In this document: positions 1 to 6,372 of the stretch, piece by piece
How positions within the stretch are numbered: position 1 is the first letter of the stretch
Layout of the letters: the number at the start of each line of letters is the position of its first letter
Assembly (NCBI GenBank): GCA_934678955.1
Contig: CAKUSI010000227.1
Span: forward strand, 1-6,372
Length of the DNA: 6,372 nucleotides
From: an uncultured Austwickia sp.
GTDB taxonomy: Bacteria > Actinomycetota > Actinomycetes > Actinomycetales > Dermatophilaceae
Reading direction: 5' to 3'
Notes under the pieces: generated by a model
What the model was told of the DNA's origin: nothing
Seen by the model: the letters and a program-made list of their open reading frames with translations, nothing else
Databases searched by the model: none
Translations under genes and position numbers: made by a program

Positions 1-542
1 TCGCGGCGTTCCTGTCGACGGCGTCCGGGCTGACGGTGGCCGTGGCGGGAGCGCTGGGGCAGGACGTCGTACGGCCCGTGGTGGCGCGGCTGACCGGCGG
101 CGACCCGGACGGCGTCGGCAGCTTCCGGATCGCCACCGTGCTGGCCACCGGCGTGCCGTTCCTGCTGTTCGTGACCGTCCAGCAGCTCAGCCTGGCGACG
201 ACCGTGGGGCTGGCCTTCGCGCTGACCGCCTCGACCTTCTGCCCCCTCCTAGTGCTCGGCGTCTGGTGGCGCCGGCTCACCTCCCCCGGGATCGCGCTGG
301 GCATGACCACGGGCGCGGTGCTGGCGCTGGCGGCGATCGTGGCGACGGTGGCTGGAGTCCCAGCGTCCGGCTGGGCCAAGACCCTGCTGGAGGCGCCGGC
401 CGCCTGGAGCGTGCCGCTCGCTTTCGCGGTCACCATGGCCGTCTCCCTGCTCACGCCGGCGCGGATCCCCAAGGACACGCTCCGGACCATGACGCGGCTG
501 CACGCGCCCGAGTCCATCGGCCTGCCTCGGACGCGCCACTGA
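1..542 (+). CDS. Sodium:solute symporter family permease, probable cation/acetate symporter, C-terminal part (5' end outside window)
   Basis: The gene enters from the left edge; the first complete codon is at 3 and the stop TGA is at 540-542, so 179 residues are visible. The opening residues AAFLSTASGLTVAVAGALGQD match the conserved AAFLST.SGL..SVAG...D segment of SSS-family (SLC5-like) transporters such as ActP. That segment is followed by about four hydrophobic helices, around visible residues 38-58, 64-88, 95-121 and 133-152, and a short cytoplasmic tail rich in R and H. Such carriers import acetate or other monocarboxylates with a cation across the plasma membrane. Acetyl-CoA synthetase lies 0.95 kb downstream on the same strand, which favours acetate as substrate; this is inference from context, since substrate-specific residues are mostly outside the window. 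A GTG at 36 lies inside the conserved segment and is not the start. Family assignment is firm, substrate less so. Confidence 0.85.
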   Translation, partial: AAFLSTASGLTVAVAGALGQDVVRPVVARLTGGDPDGVGSFRIATVLATGVPFLLFVTVQQLSLATTVGLAFALTASTFCPLLVLGVWWRRLTSPGIALGMTTGAVLALAAIVATVAGVPASGWAKTLLEAPAAWSVPLAFAVTMAVSLLTPARIPKDTLRTMTRLHAPESIGLPRTRH

Positions 543-565
543 CACCGGACCTCCGAGGAGCCCGA

Positions 566-580
566 ACGGCTTGCAGCCGT
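566..580 (+). terminator. Weak hairpin after the symporter gene, possible terminator
   Basis: ACGGCT at 566-571 and AGCCGT at 575-580 form a 6-bp stem with a 3-nt loop, 24 nt after the symporter stop. There is no T-tract, which is common for actinomycete terminators, but the stem is short, so the role is tentative. Confidence 0.3.
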
Positions 581-656
581 AAGCGATAGGGCCCGCGAGG
601 GGGGCAGGGGACGTGAGGACTCTTACGCAACCCGGATGCGGACTTTACCAACTCTT

Positions 657-662
657 TAATGT
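657..662 (+). promoter_or_regulatory. Possible -10 element (TAATGT) in an AT-rich patch
   Basis: TAATGT fits the actinobacterial TANNNT -10 pattern and lies in the only AT-rich stretch between the symporter and the small secreted gene. No good -35 hexamer is seen at the usual distance. Assignment to the downstream gene is inference. Confidence 0.25.
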
Positions 663-859
663 CTAGCAGGTTCGGAGTTTCGTTGCAGCGCCGATGGGTT
701 GAGCGTCAGACGAGCTGTTGAGTGGCTGACACCGGCGCCAGCTCTCCGGCGCCCCCCGCACGAATCGGCCGAGGACCCGCCCCTGCTGGGTCCGCAGTCC
801 TTCCTCTGTCCATCGGCCGCCCAAGCCTCCGCACACCGACCCGGGCTCCCCTGTGCCCC

Positions 860-865
860 AAGGAG
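860..865 (+). promoter_or_regulatory. Ribosome binding site (AAGGAG) that fixes the start of the small secreted protein
   Basis: AAGGAG ends 5 nt before the ATG at 871. It overlaps the alternative upstream GTG at 853, so it selects the ATG at 871 as the start. Confidence 0.75.
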
Positions 866-870
866 TTGTC

Positions 871-1158
871 ATGCCCTCGCGTTCCCGCATCGCCGTCGCC
901 TCGATGTCCCTGTCCCTCGCCATGCTGTTCGGCCCTGGGCTGGCCGCGCACGCCACCCCCTCCGACGCCCTGGGCGCCGTCAAGCGCACCGGCGTTTCGG
1001 CTGGTCACGACCTTGCTGGAGTCAAGCGCACCGGTGACGTCGCCTCCGTCAAGCGCACCGGCGACCTCGCCTCCGTCAAGCGCACCGGCCTGATCAGCGC
1101 AGATGCCACCGGAGCCCTGGACCTCAAGGCGCTCCTGGAGCTCGGGCTGCTCGGCTGA
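871..1158 (+). CDS. Small secreted protein with four VKRTG repeats (family not recognised)
   Basis: This encodes 95 residues. A GTG at 853 would add six residues but the Shine-Dalgarno sequence lies inside that extension, so ATG 871 is chosen. Residues 1-28 form a textbook signal peptide: a basic start with R4 and R6, a hydrophobic core around 8-24, and an A-H-A site before T29. The mature part of about 67 residues carries VKRTG at residues 37-41, 51-55, 60-64 and 69-73. The last three are spaced exactly 9 residues apart within the pattern SVKRTGD(V/L)A. It ends in a leucine-rich, possibly amphipathic tail, ALDLKALLELGLLG. There are no cysteines and no enzyme motif. Each repeat carries a dibasic KR pair, which could be a protease site or a binding patch, but no function can be assigned. 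It is flanked by the acetate symporter and acs, has its own ribosome site, and is followed by a strong terminator, so it looks like a monocistronic, genuinely expressed gene. I do not recognise a family. Confidence 0.75.
   Translation: MPSRSRIAVASMSLSLAMLFGPGLAAHATPSDALGAVKRTGVSAGHDLAGVKRTGDVASVKRTGDLASVKRTGLISADATGALDLKALLELGLLG
979..1088 (+). repeat. Four in-frame copies of GTCAAGCGCACCGG encoding VKRTG
   Basis: The 14-nt core begins at 979, 1021, 1048 and 1075. It is identical in all four copies, including synonymous positions. The last three copies have a 27-bp period (9 codons); the first is offset by 42 bp (14 codons). Copies two and three also share GAC(G/C)TCGCCTCC after the core. 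The identity points to tandem duplication within the gene. Confidence 0.9.
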
Positions 1159-1237
1159 CCCCTCCCTGACTCCCCGCCCAGCGGGACGGACCCCTGCCCG
1201 ACCCGCGAAAGCGTGCGGCACACCCGCCGCCATCTGA

Positions 1238-1272
1238 CGAAGGCCCTGCGGCCACAAGCCGCAGGGCCTTCG
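1238..1272 (+). terminator. Perfect 15-bp hairpin terminator after the small secreted protein gene
   Basis: CGAAGGCCCTGCGGC at 1238-1252 pairs perfectly with GCCGCAGGGCCTTCG at 1258-1272 around a CACAA loop. It lies 80 nt after the stop at 1158 and 113 nt before the acs operator. No T-tract follows, as is usual for GC-rich actinomycetes. It should insulate acs from upstream transcription. Confidence 0.8.
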
Positions 1273-1384
1273 CGCGTCCTCGGCGACGCCGGACCAGCAG
1301 GCCCATCGTCCGATTCGCCGGAATACCCAAGATCTCTCTGTACGAGACGGTAGCCGCCCCGTTCAGCGATTCCCTCCGGCCACC

Positions 1385-1421
1385 TGTCGCCTGGATCACA
1401 ATCGATGTCGCCTAGATCACA
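1385..1421 (+). promoter_or_regulatory. Tandem CRP/GlxR-like operator upstream of acs
   Basis: TGTCGCCTGGATCACA (1385-1400) and TGTCGCCTAGATCACA (1406-1421) are identical at 15 of 16 positions and start exactly 21 bp apart, two turns of the helix. Each resembles the cAMP-receptor-type palindrome TGTGANNTANNTCACA known for GlxR/Crp of Actinobacteria: the right half TCACA is perfect, the left half keeps TGT, and the second copy also has the central TA. Their centres (1392.5 and 1413.5) lie about 62 and 41 bp before the start point predicted from the -10 box at 1442-1447, the classical activator positions. Identity of the regulator is inference; a protein that binds direct repeats is the alternative. 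Confidence 0.6.
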
Positions 1422-1441
1422 TCGATACACCCGGATGGTCC

Positions 1442-1447
1442 TAAGGT
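1442..1447 (+). promoter_or_regulatory. Probable -10 element of the acs promoter (TAAGGT)
   Basis: TAAGGT matches TANNNT. The sequence at the -35 position is poor and is covered by the right half of the second operator copy, as expected for an activator-dependent promoter. Transcription would begin near 1454-1455, giving a leader of about 34 nt. Confidence 0.45.
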
Positions 1448-1478
1448 TTTCCCAGCGAATGTCCGACGACGTACCCCT

Positions 1479-1483
1479 GGAGG
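1479..1483 (+). promoter_or_regulatory. Ribosome binding site (GGAGG) that fixes the acs start
   Basis: GGAGG ends 5 nt before GTG at 1489. The in-frame ATGs upstream at 1405, 1435 and 1459 lie within or near the operator and promoter and lack a comparable site. Confidence 0.8.
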
Positions 1484-1488
1484 AACCC

Positions 1489-4415
<2,927 letters not shown>

Positions 4416-4421
4416 CTGCGA

Positions 4422-4426
4422 CTCCC
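4422..4426 (-). promoter_or_regulatory. Ribosome binding site (GGGAG on the minus strand) supporting the ATG at 4415
   Basis: GGGAG lies 6 nt before the ATG at 4415. The other in-frame starts at 4520 and 4475 have no site this good. If correct, the 173 nt between this start and the phosphofructokinase stop are non-coding. That gap contains a direct repeat of GGACCGCC (4561-4568 and 4578-4585) but no clear terminator. Confidence 0.5.
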
Positions 4427-4588
4427 GGCGGCGCGGTGCGACGCCGAACTGCTCAGGCGCCTCCACCCACCCCATCGGCGGGGACTCAGCGTCATGTAGG
4501 CGATGCCGCAGACCGCCCACTCATCCGGGGCCGCCACTGCGCAGGGTCGGCCGTTCCTCGGGACCGCCTACCTATCAGGACCGCCGGT

Positions 4589-6372
4589 TCAGTCGGCGCG
4601 CAGCACCGGGAGGATCTCTTCGGGCCCCGTGGAACGCGCCATGGCGACGGCGGAGATGGCCGGGCGCAGGGACAGCCACCACTGTTCGGAGGGCCGCCGG
4701 TTGTCGGTGTCGAGGTCGTCGAGCATGTGGGCGATCGGGCGGAACTCCAGCCCGTCCGCCACGAGTCCCAGATAGCTGCCGTCACGACTGCCGGAGCGGA
4801 GCTGCTCGGCCAGGTGCTGGATCGCGGCGTGCACCAGTCGGGTGGCCAGCAGCCGGTCGAAGGCCGTGGGGCTGCCGCCCTGCTGGATGTGCCCGAGGAC
4901 GGCCTGGCGGACGTCGAACAACGCGTGGCCCTCCTCCTCGAAGAGCCGCGCCAGGAAGTCGGTGGTGTACATCGTCGAGGCGTCCTCGTTGCGGACGGCC
5001 AGGAACAGACGCCGCCCCTCGCGGAATGCCTCCTTCATCAGCTCTACATCGGCCTGCAGTTCTGCGAGCGTGATGCCTTCCTCGTGCAGGTAGACCTTCT
5101 CGGCACCGGCCGCGAGCCCGGCCATGAGCGCGAGATAACCGCACCGCCTCCCCATCGTCTCCGCGACGAAGCAGCGCTGCGCCGCCGAGGCGGACTGCTT
5201 GATCCGGTCCAGGGCCCACACGATGTTGTTCAGCGCGGTGTCCGCGCCGATGGACAGTTCGGATCCGGGGCAGTTGTTGTCGATGGTCGCGGGGATGCAC
5301 ACGATCGGCAGGTCGAACGCGGGGTAGCGCTCGCGCTCCTCGACCAGGAGGCGTGCGGAGTCGTAGGCGTCGTAGCCCCCGATGATGAGGAGGGCGTCGA
5401 TCTGGTTCTTCTCCAGCGCCCGGCCGATCGCGTACAGATGCTCGGTGCCCGGCACGGTGCGCCTCGTCCCGATCTCGGCGCCCCCGTCGGCGGCGAACCC
5501 TTCGACGTCCGCCCAGGTCAGCTCCCGTACCTTGTCGTCGAGCAGCCCGGAGAAGGACCCGCGGATCCCCATCATCCGCAGGCCGGCGTCGAGCCCGACG
5601 CGCACCGCGGTCCGAGTGGCCGTGTTCATCCCGGGCGCCAGGCCGCCCACGTGCATGATGCCCACCCGCGGGGCGTCGGGTGCCGGTCCGGCACCCTTGG
5701 CCGGCGGGCGCGACATCTGCTGGAAGATGTCATACATCTGTCGGAAGCTGCCGCCGCGGGCGGCCATCGCCGCGTCGTACTGGCCCCGCTCGACCAACGC
5801 GCCGACCTCCTTGGTGGCCGCGACGGACTCGACCAGCGGGATCTGGGCGATCCGGTTGCGGCGCACGCCGAGGATGTGCGGCACCGAGTCGGGCGACGCC
5901 GAGATCACCTCCTGCACGGCCGCGTAGCCGAGCAGCGTGGACATCCATCGGTCGTACGCGCTCGGCGAGCCGCCGCGCTGCACGTGCCCCAGGATCGTGA
6001 CCCGCGTGTCCTCCCCCAACCGCTCCGCCAGGAGGGTCTTGACGTGTTCCGCGTCGATCGCGTTGCCCTGCCGGTCTTGCGCGCCTTCCGCCACCAGCAC
6101 GATCGAGTCGCGGCGCCCGGCGTTGCGGCCGGCGCGCAGCTTGGCGCACAGGTCGTCCTGCCACCCGTCCTCCGGGGGGAACTCGGGGATGAAGACGTAG
6201 TCGCAGCCGCCGGCGATCGCGGCCATCAGCGGCAGGTAGCCGCAGTGCCGGCCCATGACTTCGATGACGAAGCTGCGCTGGTGGCTCGCCGCCGTGGAGG
6301 AGATCGCGTCGATCGCGTCCACGATCCGGTGCAACGCCGAGTCCGCGCCGATCGTCATGTCCGTGCCGACCA
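4589..6372 (-). CDS. Two-domain, eukaryote-like ATP-dependent 6-phosphofructokinase (5' end outside window)
   Basis: The enzyme phosphorylates fructose 6-phosphate to fructose 1,6-bisphosphate, the committed step of glycolysis. It enters from the right edge with VGTDMTIGADSALHRIV already inside the fold, so the ATG at 6358 is internal; 593 residues are visible and about 150-200 are missing. The N-half shows VMGRHCGY (6236-6259) and LGHVQRGGSP (5963-5992) with the substrate-binding Arg intact, so it should be the catalytic half. A linker leads to a second complete PFK fold from about 5668. There the nucleotide loop reads GGLAPGMN instead of GGDAPGMN, IGGDGS has become IGGYDAY, and LGHIQRGG has become LGHIQQGG (Gln codon 4880-4882). 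These are the changes seen in the allosteric C-half of fungal and animal enzymes. The TIDNN motif (Asp codon 5279-5281) keeps the Asp equivalent to E. coli Asp127, where the animal C-half has TVSNN. No symbol is given because it is not a simple single-domain pfkA. Confidence 0.9.
   Translation of the reverse strand, partial: VGTDMTIGADSALHRIVDAIDAISSTAASHQRSFVIEVMGRHCGYLPLMAAIAGGCDYVFIPEFPPEDGWQDDLCAKLRAGRNAGRRDSIVLVAEGAQDRQGNAIDAEHVKTLLAERLGEDTRVTILGHVQRGGSPSAYDRWMSTLLGYAAVQEVISASPDSVPHILGVRRNRIAQIPLVESVAATKEVGALVERGQYDAAMAARGGSFRQMYDIFQQMSRPPAKGAGPAPDAPRVGIMHVGGLAPGMNTATRTAVRVGLDAGLRMMGIRGSFSGLLDDKVRELTWADVEGFAADGGAEIGTRRTVPGTEHLYAIGRALEKNQIDALLIIGGYDAYDSARLLVEERERYPAFDLPIVCIPATIDNNCPGSELSIGADTALNNIVWALDRIKQSASAAQRCFVAETMGRRCGYLALMAGLAAGAEKVYLHEEGITLAELQADVELMKEAFREGRRLFLAVRNEDASTMYTTDFLARLFEEEGHALFDVRQAVLGHIQQGGSPTAFDRLLATRLVHAAIQHLAEQLRSGSRDGSYLGLVADGLEFRPIAHMLDDLDTDNRRPSEQWWLSLRPAISAVAMARSTGPEEILPVLRAD

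Larger units (their letters stand above)
543..870 (+). other. Non-coding region between the symporter and the small secreted protein gene
   Basis: No convincing gene is seen in these 328 bases. The region contains a small hairpin just after the symporter stop (566-580) and an AT-richer patch around 635-685 that stands out against the surrounding GC-rich sequence and may hold a promoter. Two further possible stem-loops precede the next gene: GGCGCC at 734-739 with GGCGCC at 748-753, and GGACCC at 773-778 with GGGTCC at 788-793. If transcription starts near 665-670 the small gene has a structured leader of about 200 nt. Nothing matches a riboswitch that I recognise. Confidence 0.5.

Noticed and set aside
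979..1088. CRISPR-like array from the regular 14-nt repeats
   Set aside because: Repeats are short, in frame, and separated by 13 nt or 28 nt of coding sequence; they encode a protein motif.
706..1257. A 183-codon minus-strand frame opposite the small secreted gene
   Set aside because: The plus strand has the ribosome site, signal peptide and downstream terminator; the minus product is low-complexity.
1313..1352. Short inverted repeats ATTC...GAAT and TCTC...GAGA upstream of acs
   Set aside because: Arms of only 4 bp are expected by chance, and they have no positional relation to the promoter.
1405..1488. Upstream in-frame starts for acs adding 28 residues
   Set aside because: They begin inside the operator, lack a Shine-Dalgarno sequence, and would lengthen the protein beyond the usual family start; GGAGG supports GTG 1489.
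4561..4585. Direct repeat GGACCGCC between the phosphofructokinase and the anchored protein gene
   Set aside because: Only 8 bp in GC-rich DNA, with no associated promoter or mobile-element structure.
6356..6358. ATG at 6358 as the phosphofructokinase start
   Set aside because: The frame continues to the window edge with VGTD, and the residues are inside the conserved substrate-binding region, so the start lies outside the window.

Overview
The window is GC-rich DNA with GC-ending codons, typical of a filamentous actinomycete. A Streptosporangiales/Thermomonosporaceae-like host is my guess from protein style, not something I could test. It carries two recognisable metabolic blocks and two poorly characterised genes. 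On the plus strand, left to right, are the 3' end of a sodium:solute symporter (probably an acetate/monocarboxylate permease), a 95-residue secreted protein built on a repeated VKRTG motif, and acetyl-CoA synthetase (acs). On the minus strand, entering from the right edge, are a large two-domain 6-phosphofructokinase (5' end outside the window) and then a membrane-anchored hypothetical protein that converges on acs.

Region by region: 1-542 symporter C-terminus. 543-870 is a non-coding leader holding a weak hairpin and an AT-rich patch. 871-1158 is the small exported repeat protein, started by AAGGAG and followed by a perfect 15-bp hairpin terminator at 1238-1272. 1385-1447 is a well-organised acs control region, with two copies of a CRP/GlxR-like 16-mer exactly 21 bp apart, placed about 41 and 62 bp before the start point predicted from a TAAGGT -10 box. 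1489-3447 is acs, with all expected motifs and the regulatory C-terminal lysine. 2958-4415 (minus) is the hypothetical anchored protein, whose reading frame runs without a stop deep into antisense acs; a stop in another frame at 3434-3436 suggests a frameshift near its 3' end. 4589-6372 (minus) is the phosphofructokinase.

The left half looks like an acetate-assimilation locus: uptake, then ATP-dependent activation to acetyl-CoA under a probable cAMP-receptor-type control. The phosphofructokinase sits at the glycolytic commitment step. Its two fused halves resemble the fungal/animal enzyme, with a catalytic N-half and a C-half whose active site is altered as in eukaryotic allosteric halves but which keeps one Asp that those enzymes have lost. 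The observations most worth following are the VKRTG-repeat exported protein, the eukaryote-like phosphofructokinase, the tandem acs operator, and the broken or overlapping 3' end of the anchored protein.
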